Shown here: positions 10,916 through 22,357 of the stretch, in pieces
Numbering within the stretch: position 1 is the first letter of the stretch
Layout of the letters: each line of letters opens with the position of its first letter
Origin: Rhynchonema sp. JSB1_4
Taxonomy: Eukaryota > Nematoda > Chromadorea > Monhysterida > Xyalidae
Assembly (NCBI GenBank): GCA_030248065.1
Contig: JASAMV010002835.1
Coordinates: 1 to 64,000, forward strand
Length of the DNA: 64,000 nucleotides
Reading direction: 5' to 3'
Translations under genes and position numbers: made by a program
Notes under the pieces: model-generated
What the model saw: only the letters and a program-made list of their open reading frames with translations
Database searches by the model: none
Told to the model about the DNA's origin: nothing

Positions 10916-13611
10916 ATGGAGAATTCACTAGTGATCGCAATAGGCGGTGCGGCCGGGGGAGCGGTGTTGGTGACAGTGCTACTGGGATTGGTTATTGCTC
11001 GCAAACGAAGCGGATCTGACAGGTAGAGTAAGTTTCTAATTTCGTGCCTCATGCATTTTCACAGACGCAGGGACACTCCCGTTCGAAGTCGAGGCAGGCA
11101 ACAAGCCATGCAGCTGACACGCACAGTTTGTGTGGCTGAAACATTCGAAACGCACACACGAGCCAGCTGCGTGGCTTGTTGACTGTGTGTTGAGCTCGCT
11201 GCCTGCCTCGACTTCGAACGGGAGTTTCCCTGCGTCTGCGAAAATGCATGAGATACCGAATCTAATATCTACGTATACTACTAAAACAGGAAGGCGTATG
11301 TACTGTATGTATGTATGTCTGTATGTGTGTCTGTGGCAACCTCCCTCGGAAGAGCGGACGGGTCAATTTTCACGGGTAGCTTTGGGTATGCTAACGGGTC
11401 TTCGGGGGGGGGGGGGGGGGTTGGGGGCACGGCACGGGCGCGGCGCTGTAGCCGGGCCGTAGGCACGGATCCCGTCTAGTACCTTACTATAACGTTAAAT
11501 TCCGTGCGCGCTAAATGGAGCGGTGAGAAAAAAGTGAATCCAATTGGGGTCCCCGGCGGCTTAAAGTGGAATATTTGTCGCTAAACGCCCCCAGAAGGCT
11601 CTTCGATGGGGATTTTGAGCGGAACCTCTGGCAGAATTTTTTTCACGCTTACAATATGTAGTGCTGGCTACTTGAGAACCACTTTTACGATGTTCAAAGT
11701 CACGCCTGAAAAAATTCACAGTGCTTGAAGTCACGCATAGCCAATAAAGTCTCTTCCAAAATCGATCAGCACAATATACATAATATTCTAGTTCCCAAAT
11801 TTGAATAGAACAGGAATTTCTCAAAATAAACTCAAATTAAAAATAATTGCTGCCCGATTTGCAGAAGTCGTCTATTTGGCAGCACGATCAAACAACGCGG
11901 CACGCCCTTCCATGGTCTGGTACCCGTTAGGGTGCAGCCAGTGCGCAAACAGCGACAGGAGAGCTCGGAGTCTGACTATGCACACTCGATTGTCGGGTCG
12001 GATAACAGCGATCCGCCCAGCACCGAGGGACTTAGTGGGTACGGTAGCTACAGTACCCGCTTGTACCAATGGTTGTCAACATTACATCGTGTTTTCTGCT
12101 TATACTGGCTGATGCCTGGACCTGGAACCAGTGGTTAATAAAAAAAAATTTTATGCGAACCCCATTTTTAAAAAAAATTTTTTTAGTTAAATTTTTTTTA
12201 TTCCAGCCAAAATCTGCCCAACACGATAAAAAATGAGCGCTCAAGTTCAAAATAGGGGTATTTTTGTTACATAATGTGTTCTAAGTGCATATAAAGCACA
12301 GGTGATACGAAAACCATGCTATCCAATGGTCGATAAGTACCACCCATAGTCAGGTACACACCCGTACCCAGGGTTGGAAAACAATTTTTTAAACAAGTTT
12401 TTTTTTAAAAAAAAATTAAAATTTTTTTTTTAAAAAGTCTGAGATTCGCGGAAATTTTACCAAATTTGTCTAAAAAACGCGCAAAAACGCGAAAAAATGC
12501 AACTTTAATTGACAAGTCACTTTTGTGACTTGGTTTGCATTACTTATGATGGGTGTTTACGTAATTTCGGTGCGATCCAACAGTCTGTGCTTGATATGGA
12601 CCTATGATTGCTGCTCTGTGGTATCAGACACAACAGGTCGAATAAGCAAGATTCACTCATAAACCATTCACAATTTTTTTTGCCCAACCCTGCCCGTACC
12701 CTTCACAGCGATTCAAGACACATTTGATTTTGGGAGGAAAGTTTGATTTCACATTTGAATATAGTGCATAAGCATAGGAAAGTTTGAATATTGTCAAATG
12801 ACTCTTTTTTCCTATCTTTTACGTGTGTCAAATGACTCTCTGAAAAGTCTTCAAATGTTATTCAAATGTTGCTCCTGAGATTTGACATTTGATCAAATGT
12901 CTTCAAACTTGCAATCAAATCTGAAGCTTCCCCAGGTGGTGCGGGCGTGATGGTATGGCTTTTTGATATTCGGGATAGGAATTTTGCGTGAAATTATTGC
13001 GTCTAGGTACACGACCAGTGCAGATAAGCCACACATAGTGTGAAATTAGAGTGAATATTAGATCGAATCACTCCTTTCGGGTCTGGAGCATGGACAAATA
13101 CAGTAAATGCCCACCCAGTCACATGTTCGTGTGTAGTCATGAGATGCCCTGTGAGTGTGTTCACTATGTCTAGATGCCACAAACAACGATTATGGCACTC
13201 AATACACCCATGGTAGGGTCAGGTGATGTCAACAGTAGCAATTTTTATGCAAAAAAAGCACTTTTAGAGTAAAAAAATAGAGAAATTTTCGAATTTTGAA
13301 ACAACAAAAATTTTTTTTTTAATTTTGGAACGAATTTTTTTTTTAAAAACCACTGTCTGGAACTATGTATCCTTGGCGGACGCTGTACCAAATTTTTTGA
13401 ATGCGGACAGATCGTGTCCGCTGTTTTTTTGCATGGTATTGTGACCGACCGTTTGACCAGCGTAAAAGTTGTTCCCCACCGCTTGAGGACCAATTTTATT
13501 AGTAAGGGAGGCATTTTCAAAACGGAAACCTCGTTGGGAAGGTCGGTGCACCCGTCCCTCTCGTGCCCTTACACCCCCCCAACCCCCCCTCCCACCCCCC
13601 CCCCCCCCCCT

Positions 13612-13646
<35 letters not shown>

Positions 13647-16600
13647 TAAGTCAAACGAAACGTATGCATCGGGTGATCCATGGACATTTTGAGAAAAAGA
13701 ACTTTGAACAGTTGTGACTTTTTTCTTTTTTTTACCATTTTACACACTTCAAACCCAAGACTCGCGAAAAAAACAGTGAAAAATCAACATGGCCAGACCG
13801 ACTGATATAATACCATTGTAATTTCAGCCAGGCCGCGCGTTGGAGCAGCATAGACAATGGCACAGAAGATCTGTCTGCCGATGTCGCTGGTGCGTCCCTT
13901 TTGTCAAACGGTTTTTTCGTCATGGATCGCCATCAAACTTGGTGATCGGATTGGACCTGTCTTGGTCACTTTACTTTCTTTGTTGCATTAAGAGCAGCCA
14001 CAAGGTTGGACCAGCTTACACGTAAAATGAACAAATTTAAGGTTGGTCGAAATTAGTGGCTCCAGTTTAAATTGTTTAAATAGGCTTTTTCGAAAAAGGC
14101 ACCTGACCAGTAAGGCAGGTACCAGGCCAGATCCGATCCCCAGGTTTGATATCGCTGCTTGGCACAAAGTAGTAGCTCAAAAACTCGGTACCCTAAACGC
14201 ACAGCCCCTAAAACGGTCGCATCGTCATCGGTCATCCCACCACCGACCACGTGGCGACTTTGGCTGAAACTCGAATACACACCATCGAGCGAGAGTCTGC
14301 TGGTGACTGTGTTCAGGACGAAGTGCACGCCTGGTAAGTTTTATTTGTGTTTTGTGTGTTTTTATTGCAATTTGTGCTTTGCATATGAGCTCGAAAGTCC
14401 TGTGTCGTGCATATGCTTGACTACTACACCGTCAAGCGCACCCATCGCATGTGCAGTGCTGGCCGGGCAAAGCCGCGTGGTTTGAACAAGGGCACCTTGA
14501 GCAAGAAAAAGAAGCGGAGCTCTTTAGTTTCTACCAGTGCCTTAGTTTTGTGATTGCGTTTTGGCTTCTGCCCGGGCCTGTTCGTTTTTCACGCTCTGCT
14601 CCCTTTTTTGCTCGAACCGGCGTTGCTCAATTTCCCGTCCGTCCGTACACAAGTATACTCTGGCAATTCTTTTGGGAGAAACTTTTCAAACGCGTTGCCT
14701 GATCCGTAAAGCGCATGATACGTGCACTGGCTATAGCGATCACATGACTTCTGTAGCCAGTGCACGCATAATGCGCTTTACGGATCAGGCAACGGGATTG
14801 AAAAGTTTCTCCCAAAAGAATTGCAAGAGTATAGGTATTCAGAAAAGCCCGGTGACGCAACTGATGTCTTGACTGATTCGTCCAGAAAATTAATCACACG
14901 GTTTCGCTTTATCGCTATCATTCAATATACGCTCGCTAGACACATTCCCACTCAGATCAATACATCGACAAGCCGAGCACGCACGTGTACGTGACGTTGA
15001 CATTGCACCCGGACGACGTGATGCATCAGACTCGATCATATTTGAATACCGGCTCGCCGTCGTTTGACGAAACGCTCGCCTTTCAGGTGTGTGTGTGAAT
15101 GAATATGTTTGGAATGTTGAATAATTTATTGCTGTTGTGCGGCATCGCAGGTAGTACAGGTGCACTTGTAGGTATTGCGGAAAAGTTCAGTTGCGTTGTC
15201 ATACCCTTTAGGAGACACTTTTCAAACGCGTTGCCTGATCCGCAAAGCTGATTATGCGTGTATTAGCCGCAGCCGTCACGTGACTGCCAGCCTCTCAACA
15301 CGCTAGTCTAACGTAGTGATTTGCGAAATGCAACGAAACTCAGCTGGCTGCTCGAGCTGCGTGCGCTTTACGGATCAGGCAAAGCGCTTGAAAAGTTTCT
15401 CCCAAAAGTATTGTCAGAGTATGCGCGCTTTGTTGCCGTATGTTGCTCAGTGGGTGTCGCCAAGGGTTGGGCAAAAAAAAATTTAAAAAAAAATTTTTTA
15501 AGTTTTTCGGAGAACAAAATGTTCTAAAACGTCCGATAATGGCCTTTTGGGGGTTATTTTTTGTCATTTTTTCTCAAGGGTCGAAAAATTTTCTTCACAA
15601 AATCACCTTTGGGGCATGTATTTGGTATCTAAGATGCCCCAAATGATGTTATTATACCTTTCCGTGATACATGAGACGCAGTATGCATGTACTTACATGG
15701 TACTTTGATGTCATACCCCATCGGGTCGGTCATATACGACTAATTCAGCGACCCGACAAGTATTTCTGCAGCTTATATTCTCAATTCTGTGTAGTTTATG
15801 AATGAATGTTGCTTATTCCACCACAAACTCTCGTGTCTGATACCACAGAGCAGCAACCATAGGTCCATAACAAGCACAGACTGTTGGATCGCATCGAAAT
15901 GACGTAAACACCTTCATAAGTGATGCAAACCAAGTCACAAAAGTGACTTGTCAATTAAAGTTGCATTTTTTCGCGATTTTGCACGTTTTTAGGCAAATTT
16001 GGTAAAACTTCCACGAATCTGAGACTTTTTAAAAAAAAATTTTTAGTTTTTTTTTATAAAAACTTGTTTAAAAATTTTTTTTCCAACCCTGGGCGTCGCG
16101 TCACACACATTATTAACAAAAATCATATCAGGTCGATCTTTCCACAAACCAGAACCACAATAGTCGATGCTGGTCAGAGTACGTCAGATTATGTCATACA
16201 TACGCAGTATGCCGCTATTTTTATCGAGTCATCATACCAAAAGCAACTATAATAGCAACAAGTACTGGAAAATTTCGGGACACGCCAAAAAGTATGTTAA
16301 ACCCGAATTTATACTAATAGCGAATATACCTATAACGAGTCTCCACTGTACATAACGTTAAAGACATTACCACCTCAATTACACACAATTCGTGTGTTCA
16401 TTTTTGGTGCTGTTCTGCGCATGCAGGGTACACCTGCATCTGCACACAGCATGCATGAAGGTCATTGTTCGCGTGCAGTGTGTTTGTCTATCCAATGTTC
16501 CAATCACACAGCAACGTGTAGTAAATAAAATAATAACGCAGATTAGAACCTGATTATCAGGCAATAAATCAATACTCTCCAAAGAAGATCATGTTTCATC

Positions 16601-19600
16601 GATGCGTGTTTATGATAAAACCAGTTCGTCTTTTGGCTGCAAACGCAGCGACGCGCGTACACCAGGGCGCGTGTTTCACATACACAAACAACCAGGAATG
16701 TATGCGTTTGCGTGTGGGCCCGCGTGCGATCGCATTACAAACCTGGAAACAATCTTAGCCAAACCCACATCTTACACTTGGAAACGCACTCGACCATAAA
16801 CATTCGAAACACTGTAGTACCCGAATCACCCGAAACAAATGGGTACTGGGCCAAAAGTACCTTTACCCTTCGGTTGCCAGGTCCGTCGGTCGCCGTTATC
16901 AGGCGTCCAGCACTTGACCAAACGCATCACTTTTTTGGTATTTCTTGCAAAACATGTGTGTTAAATCTACACCACTTGAGAGCAGATGTAGAATAAGGAT
17001 GTACATGATTAGCGAGTACCGTGCAATTATATTTTCGTCCTTTGTACACCAATGTTATCTTGGCAGCTCATTTTACAGTCGATTTCGATCCAAAAGTTAG
17101 ATTAATTCAAACGGCCTTTTTTTATCAGAAAAGACGCTATGAGAGACTATGTTTTTATCAGGAAAAACGCTATAAGAGACTATTGGTAGCTATATGCATT
17201 CTGAAATGAGTATGCTATATTCACAGAGTACGCACATACTAATGTGAGGTGCTCTGTTGTCAGCTGCAAATCTAACCACCGAGACATCGTGGAACTATGT
17301 ATGCAATGCATGTATAGTCCAGCCACGTGCTCATGAGACGATCTTTTTAAAGCTTGCTTGGCCAGATTCAAAAATGCGCCGGTTGCACGGGTTTTCGCAA
17401 ACAAAAGGAAGAGATTGGGCCGAGAGACATGATGACAAGTTCCAGCTGGCTGACCTCAATTTGTTGCGTGCTTACGCGAACAGCAACATCGTTCAACACA
17501 CAAATGTTTTGGGAGTCAAAAGGGAATTTACGCGCCGAGGTGGAGAGCGTGTTTTTAAAAAATACATGCATTTCTCTTTCTTTCATTTCCGAAATACGTG
17601 TAACCGGAACATTATTGGATCCGTTCAAGTCAACTTCAAAATAAGTCGTCTCATGAGTTCGTGGCTGGACTATACTTTTACAACTTGTCACCTCTTCACA
17701 GGTGCACCCATCCGATTTCGCCAGTCGACATTTGCGCTTGTCAATGTACGACGTTGATGCGTCACGGACTCGTATCTGTTTGGGCCACACCGTTGTCAGG
17801 TGCGTTTGACTTTGTATTTATATTTGGGCTGTTGAACAGGTTAAAAGTGAATCGTATTAATGTTCGTAGGTATGCAAATCTTGCTTGGTGTCTAATGGCG
17901 TCGTGTCGTCATTGAAACATTGATGTTTGATCCGGTCTTCGTTACTTCCGTGCTAGACATCTGTGTAATAAAACAACGTTTACGCTGCTTGAAATAAAGT
18001 GGCATTGCTAAATCCAGAAATTAATTTTGCTGCAACAATGTTATCAAGGCAAGCCCGTAAATTTTACTTTCGATCGATTCTTCGATAGCGATCGAAATTC
18101 GTTTTTCGATTTTCAATCTCAGATCGAAATCTCAAAAAAGCTTGAATCGTTTTTCGACATGATCGAAATCCCCAAAAATTACGCAATGATCTTTATATTT
18201 AATCGATTATTCAATCTTTACGTTCAACCGCTCCCAATTTTCGATCGCAAATTTTGGTCACAAGTTTTTGAGATTTTCACTTTCCTATCGCTTTCTCGAA
18301 AATAAACGACTATCATTTTCGGATCTTTTTGTGATTTTTGTGATCTCAAAATTGAGTTTTGATCAATTTTTTAATCGCAATCGGAAGCTTGATTTTCGAT
18401 CGCGATTGAGATATTGATATTTATCTCGATCGATTTTTCGATCGCGAGATCGATTGAAAAGTCGAAACAAAAGCCGATTGAATCAAAAATCAAGTCTGCC
18501 TGTGAAAAGTGTATCTTTGTGCTGCAGGTTGAACGACACGGCTCTACAAGAAGGCGGCATGAAATACCTGCACCGTGACATGACCCAACTGACTACAGCG
18601 GTTTGTGAAAGCAGTTTTCTGCAGAACCTTTCCACAAATTCGAACATTTCAATTACATATTGTTCAATCCGTTTTACAGCTGACCGACCCTGGTCCAGAA
18701 GTTCACGTTTCGCTGGCTTATTATCCCGAGAAAGAGAAGCTGAAAATTCAGATATTTGCCGCCCGAAATCTACCCGATTCCCCGTCCACATCGCCTGTAT
18801 CAGGTACTGGTACATAATCAGGTTCAATAATTGAAGCCCCCGGGTCCGGCATAAATAAAAAAAATAGAAGCCCCTCCAGACAGAGAAGCCCCCGGCTGTC
18901 TGTTTTAGGTGGTGATCACTCGACTTGTTTAAGAGCGCGGGGGAATAGTAACAGATAGGTGTCAATGGAATAGGGTTCACAAATCGAAAAAAATCGATTT
19001 CGCTCATATTGCACAAAAAGTTGACTACTACACTTACTAACACACATACAAAATTTTGGTTCCAAAATCCAAAGCATTAAATAGTTATGGGCGCATTTAA
19101 GTGGGCAGGTCGAAGATTTCTTGAAATTCCAAAAATGTACCAAGTTTATGTTGACGAGGCTGTCATTTGTTTTAGATCGGGTGCTATTTAATGAAAATCA
19201 CACATAATAGTCAATTTGTTATCTACTTTTCAACCATGTAAAAATAAAGGCAAAAATTCGCTGCATTTTCTCTTCCGTTCAATTTTTCAAAAATCAGCTT
19301 TGAAATTTAGTGCATATCAAAAACAACCAATTTTAAAAAAGTCCTCACCGACGAATTCTTTCTATTTGGTCTCAAAATGTGCGCCATAAAATTCTGATAT
19401 TGGTTTATAAATCTGGTTTGTGACAAATTTGAATATCTCCTGAAAAGTTTAGATAAAGAACATTTTTTTGTTTTTTTCTCACTTTTTTGTCTTTTTCTTT
19501 GCACGGATTCACATTGGAGAAACGACCGATGTGGGTGTCACGAACGGCAACAAGATGCTTGTCAACGTAGTCTGAAAGTAAACAGCTTGTTCATGACACA

Positions 19601-22038
19601 TGACAAGCTATCAAAATGGATACAAGTTCAGAAATGCAAGCTATTTGGCACCGGCCGTGATTGGCAATAATGATTTTTTCAAGTGGCCGACAATTCGTAT
19701 GCATCACACGAGGTGAGCAACAAGCAACAACAACACACATTATACAAGCAGTCAACACACACATTATAGCTGCAACACAACACGTTTTATGTAAACGGCA
19801 GAGCACACATGCGCACGCGCAAATACATTTATGTAACACATTAAGGCAATCCAGCGGCTGAATCGCATAGCGCAATCGGTTAGGCGCAGCATTGAACATG
19901 CGTGCTTGTGTCTGTCGCGCAGGTTCAAACCCTATAGCGTGTCTTTTTTTTGCGTCGCGGGTTTTGGGTGAACGTTTTACCATTATTACTTTTTATTTCG
20001 TAACTTGATGCAATGCAAAAACATTTGGAAATAAGCAAGAGTTGAAACAAACGAACAGCCATTCACAGATTTGCTGCATTTTCCTAACAAACGGTAGCCT
20101 TGAAAAGCACATAAATTGAAAGCACTCTCGTGGTATTTACAGTTAAGAAACACATATGTAGGTTTCAGCAGCATACACATCAGAACTAATATTTGGCAAT
20201 CACATGCATCAATTTTTACATATTCCATCATTCAATTGAGCTGCGTACCACGATACAACAAGAAAATAAATAAAACGACGAAATTTTTTTGCTTCATACT
20301 AACATAAATTGCCGACAATATTCAAATTTGTCACAAACCAGATTTGTACGCCAATACCAGAATTTTATGGCGCAAATTTTGAGACCCAATAGAAAGAATT
20401 CGCCGGTGAGGACTGTTTTAAAATTGGGTGTCTCTGAGAAGCACTCGTTTTTTTGACATTTTTTTTAAAAAAATGCAATGGAAGAGAAAACATCCAATAT
20501 CATGCAACTATTTTTGCGCAGCTGAAAAGCGGACAAAAAACTGCTATGAGTGTGCAAATTTCAGCACCGAATGTAGTTTATCGGCTGAGATCCAATTGGA
20601 TTGACATTTATTTTTTCAGCATTTTTCATTTTTAAAATTTCCCAAAAAATGCAAACCGAGCACCTTTAAATTGAAATTACTGAAATTATACTTAAATTTG
20701 GAACGCCAAACTTGGTGAGCATTCCTAAACATGTTGTGGCATTAATTTCCCATCAAAAAAACCATATCCAAAATTTCAGTTTTGTGAACCGTAGTTTGCG
20801 ATTCTTACCACCCCGCGCTCTTAAATTGTATTTTTTCAAAATTTCTCTCAGTTGTTTAATAACCGTTGAGTAAACTTTTACCTCAATCAAGATCAGAACT
20901 AATCAGCAAATATCGAAATGAAGCGCAATGAGCTAAAATCAAGCAACTGCGTTTCGACCCGGCAAGCCAACACGATCGACCGTCACGTCAACAAATCAAA
21001 CGGGACTTTCCCATATTTTCCAGCCAGCTCCGACACAGCAACTTCCCAATTTTATCTACGTTTACAAATACTGCTCGGCTCAAAGTCGGTGAAGATGAAA
21101 CGCGGCGGCAACAATCGTATCTTGCACAACGTCTTCCGCTGCAGTTACGCATTTCAAGTGCCCATGAAACATCTGGATGCTTGTTGTCTGCTGTACACAG
21201 TCGTGGAGGTGAAAGACCCGAAAGGTTGGCTAATATTACAGTGGTCAACTCAAGCGGTCGAATCACTTCGGCAACTCACACACAGCAGCCCCGAGTGAGC
21301 GCGACCAAATATTGCATGGCATTTGGGGGGGGTGAGCTGACAACTCTACTGCAAGGTGTGTTGACGAAGTGATTCGACCACTTGGGTTGACCACTGTAAA
21401 ACACATATGTACTTGCCCCGGACTACTTTGGGTTAAAAGCTTCCCCAAAAATCAACCAAAAACCTTCTCTTCACAAAAAGGTCGATCGACGTATGTACAG
21501 TGTACATGCAGTTGGTATAGACACCACTACCAATACTGTGTGCTATATCAGCAGCACCTTTCTGCGTTCGGTTTTGGCCCAGGAAATTGGAGCCCGGGAA
21601 ATTTTGACTGGGTTGTATTCTGCGACTTTTCAGGCCCGGAAGTTCAGGCCCGACATTTTTAGACCCAGTTTTTCAGGCCGTGCCTGTTCAGGCCCAGCAT
21701 GTTTGGCCCATGCATAGGCTTAGGCGTAGGCTCCAGCCGGGCCTGAATCGGCCGCGCCTGAATGGCCGGTCCTGAACCTGTGCGCCGGGACTGAGCCGTC
21801 GCACAATGGTTACTGTCACATCTCGAGCGGCTGTTGATGTTCGCACCTTCTTCGTGTTTGAAGCGAAATAGGAAAATGTACACACGCAGACCCATCAAGT
21901 CGTCACGTACCACTGGGTTCGTTCATGATCGGCCCGGCGACGTACACTCACGGCAGCGGCGTCGAGCACTGGAAACAGATGGTGCAGAACACGCGCAAAA
22001 GCGTGGAAATGTGGCACCGACTCAACTGGCAGCAATGA
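10916..22038 (+). CDS. synaptotagmin-like protein with N-terminal anchor and two C2 domains
   Basis: Vesicle-trafficking membrane protein. Exons with consistent phases: 10916-11022, 11931-12062, 14176-14333, 14956-15086, 17702-17799, 18528-18600, 18680-18803, 21039-21224, 21890-22038; total 385 residues. Exon 1 encodes the anchor after a short N-terminus (MENSLVIAIGGAAGG, then VLLGLVIARKR). Exon 2 is a polar linker. Exons 3-6 form C2A (LKLEYTPSSESLLVTVF, HVYVTLTLHPDD, LRLSMYDVD). Exons 7-9 form C2B (VHVSLAYYPEKEKLKIQIF, FYLRLQILLGSK) and end in EHWKQM...MWHRL, the W-H-x-L motif typical of synaptotagmins. C2A keeps D-x-D in loop 3 (YDVD) but has STHVYV in place of SDPYV. C2B has SQFY in place of DPY and VEVK in place of D-x-D, so calcium binding is probably weak or lost. 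Exon 3 has three in-frame AGs (starts 14170, 14173, 14176), so its start is ambiguous. Most introns contain transposons. Confidence 0.85.
11037..11262. repeat. hairpin MITE, CTCATGCATTTTC family, copy 1
   Basis: Lies just after exon 1 of the synaptotagmin-like gene. The left arm (CCTCATGCATTTTCACAGAC, then CCCGTTCGAAGTCGAGGCAG) is almost the exact reverse complement of the right arm (CTGCCTCGACTTCGAACGGG, then TCTGCGAAAATGCATGAG). A second copy with the same arms is at 28903-29128 inside the GPCR A gene. Confidence 0.8.
11403..11421. repeat. poly-G tract
   Basis: A run of about 18 G residues inside intron 1 of the synaptotagmin-like gene, followed by more G-rich sequence (GGGGCACGGCACGGGCGCGG). 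Length may be affected by sequencing. Could form a G-quadruplex; no function inferred. Confidence 0.7.
12361..12700. mobile_element. hAT-like non-autonomous element 3 (324 bp)
   Basis: Element 12369-12692 starts CAGGGTTGGAAAACAA and ends TTTTTTTTGCCCAACCCTG. Exact 8-bp duplication CCCGTACC at 12361-12368 and 12693-12700. The interior shares sequence with the larger copies at 15461-16091 and 58790-59440 (AAGTCACTTTTGTGACTTGG, TCCAACAGTCTGTGCTTG), so it is an internally deleted member of that subfamily. It lies in intron 2 of the synaptotagmin-like gene. Confidence 0.9.
12715..12920. repeat. TCAAATG-rich low-complexity stretch
   Basis: The words TTTGAA, TCAAATG and CAAATGACTCT recur many times on both strands over about 200 bp. 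It looks like a degenerate short-unit repeat. No gene signals. Confidence 0.45.
13575..13645. repeat. poly-C tract
   Basis: About 70 bp made almost entirely of C, interrupted by a few A and T residues. It lies in intron 2 of the synaptotagmin-like gene. The proline-rich ORF crossing it is an artefact of the tract. Confidence 0.85.
13933..14148. repeat. MITE-like element with GATCGGAT ends beside exon 3
   Basis: Begins near CTTGGTGATCGGATTGGACC and ends near CCAGATCCGATCCCCAGG, an inverted pair. A related stretch at about 29710-29930 in the GPCR A gene has GGATCGGATTTGTCTCG and CAGATCCGATCCGATCACC at its ends. This copy stops about 25 bp before the third synaptotagmin exon. Borders approximate. 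Confidence 0.45.
14654..14833. repeat. TA-flanked MITE, GCCTGATCCGTAAAGC family, copy 1
   Basis: Near-perfect palindrome of 180 bp. Left arm from ATACTCTGGCAATTCTTTTG through CGTTGCCTGATCCGTAAAGC. Right arm is its reverse complement, GCTTTACGGATCAGGCAACG through CAAAAGAATTGCAAGAGTAT. Related copies lie at 15196-15422, 27151-27863 and 31960-32095. The TA at both ends suggests a Tc1/mariner-type transposase source. Confidence 0.8.
15196..15422. repeat. TA-flanked MITE, GCCTGATCCGTAAAGC family, copy 2
   Basis: Left arm contains ACTTTTCAAACGCGTTGCCT and right arm contains GCTTTACGGATCAGGCAAAG, then TTGAAAAGTTTCTCCCAAAA. The middle (TCTCAACACGCTAGTCTAACG) recurs reversed in the copy at 27151-27863, so both come from one longer ancestor. 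The 5' arm is more decayed than in copy 1. Confidence 0.7.
15453..16099. mobile_element. hAT-like non-autonomous element 4 (631 bp)
   Basis: Element 15461-16091 begins CAAGGGTTGGGCAAAAAA and ends TTTTTTTTCCAACCCTG. The flanking 8-mers GGTGTCGC (15453-15460) and GGCGTCGC (16092-16099) match at seven of eight positions. The interior is the reverse complement of 58800-59440 over its full length. It sits in intron 4 of the synaptotagmin-like gene. Confidence 0.8.
16100..17310. other. intron sequence, nothing recognised
   Basis: Remainder of the fourth intron of the synaptotagmin-like gene. I see no repeat arms, RNA gene or coding segment. Short open frames here have no motif. Confidence 0.5.
17315..17674. 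repeat. TA-flanked MITE, AGTCCAGCCACG family, copy 1 (360 bp)
   Basis: Inverted ends TAGTCCAGCCACGTGCTCAT and ATGAGTTCGTGGCTGGACTA with TA at both borders. Interior contains AAAAGGGAATTTACGCGCC and TTCCGAAATACGTGTAACCG, which recur in opposite orientation at 36128-36484. It ends 27 bp before exon 5 of the synaptotagmin-like gene. Confidence 0.85.
18040..18480. repeat. CGATCGAAAT-type low-complexity repeat
   Basis: Dozens of overlapping variants of TCGATCGAAA, TTTTTCGAT and GATCGAAATC over 440 bp, in intron 5 of the synaptotagmin-like gene. Degenerate, with no fixed period visible by eye. A similar short patch occurs at 32440-32600. Confidence 0.6.
18929..20824. mobile_element. TTAA-flanked foldback element 1 (1.9 kb)
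   Basis: Ends are TTAAGAGCGCGGGG at 18929 and CCCCGCGCTCTTAA at 20824, a perfect inverted pair next to TTAA, the piggyBac-type target. A second inverted pair lies inside: 19316-19440 (around CACCGACGAATTCTTTCTAT) matches the reverse complement of 20320-20440 (around ATAGAAAGAATTCGCCGGTG). No transposase frame. It occupies most of intron 7 of the synaptotagmin-like gene and contains a tRNA-like segment. Confidence 0.65.
19863..19940 (+). repeat. tRNA-like segment (pseudogene or SINE head)
   Basis: A-box-like TAGCGCAATCGGTTAGGCGC with a GCGC/GCGC D stem, and B box GGTTCAAACCC 39 bases downstream. The interval between D arm and T arm is too long for a standard tRNA and no acceptor stem closes it. 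It is therefore a tRNA relic rather than a functional gene. Confidence 0.35.
21237..21398. repeat. Tc1/mariner-type MITE (162 bp)
   Basis: TA then CAGTGGTCAACTCAAG at the left, and CTTGGGTTGACCACTG then TA at the right. Inner arms GGTCGAATCACTTCG and CGAAGTGATTCGACC also pair. TA target sites with CAGTGGT ends are characteristic of Tc1-like elements. In intron 8 of the synaptotagmin-like gene. Confidence 0.85.
21625..21808. repeat. TTCAGGCCCG dispersed repeat, copy 1
   Basis: GC-rich repeat of about 185 bp starting near TGCGACTTTTCAGGCCCGG and ending near CCGTCGCACA. Internally it repeats the decamer TTCAGGCCCG and its reverse complement. Further copies in the same orientation are at 23645-23810, 30810-30985 and 40314-40448. 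The TGCGAC/GTCGCA ends are a short inverted pair. Confidence 0.8.
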
Positions 22039-22357
22039 TTTACATAGAATATTTTGTGGTTGGTGAATGAAGCTTTTGATTGCCAAGCGTTGTTTATGCT
22101 GTATTTCGACGTCTTTTTTGTCAATTGAACCGTTTTATAGATTCGACTTGCCTCATTCCTCGACAACGCTTCCGAAACAATAAAATATCATTAAAGAACG
22201 CCAATGAAAAACCAAATCGACACAACATTTTCGATATCATGATAATAATGCTCACATTCCAAGCCACTCTTTGTTTGTGATAATCACATTTGTATCGCCG
22301 AACCGTACTATTTAATTGTTAACCAAGCGTTTCTGCGCGCAAGCTGTATTGCAACTT

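Noticed and set aside
13414..13692. Plus-strand ORF ending in a poly-proline stretch
   Set aside because: It exists only because of the poly-C tract; it lies in an intron and has no homologous motif.
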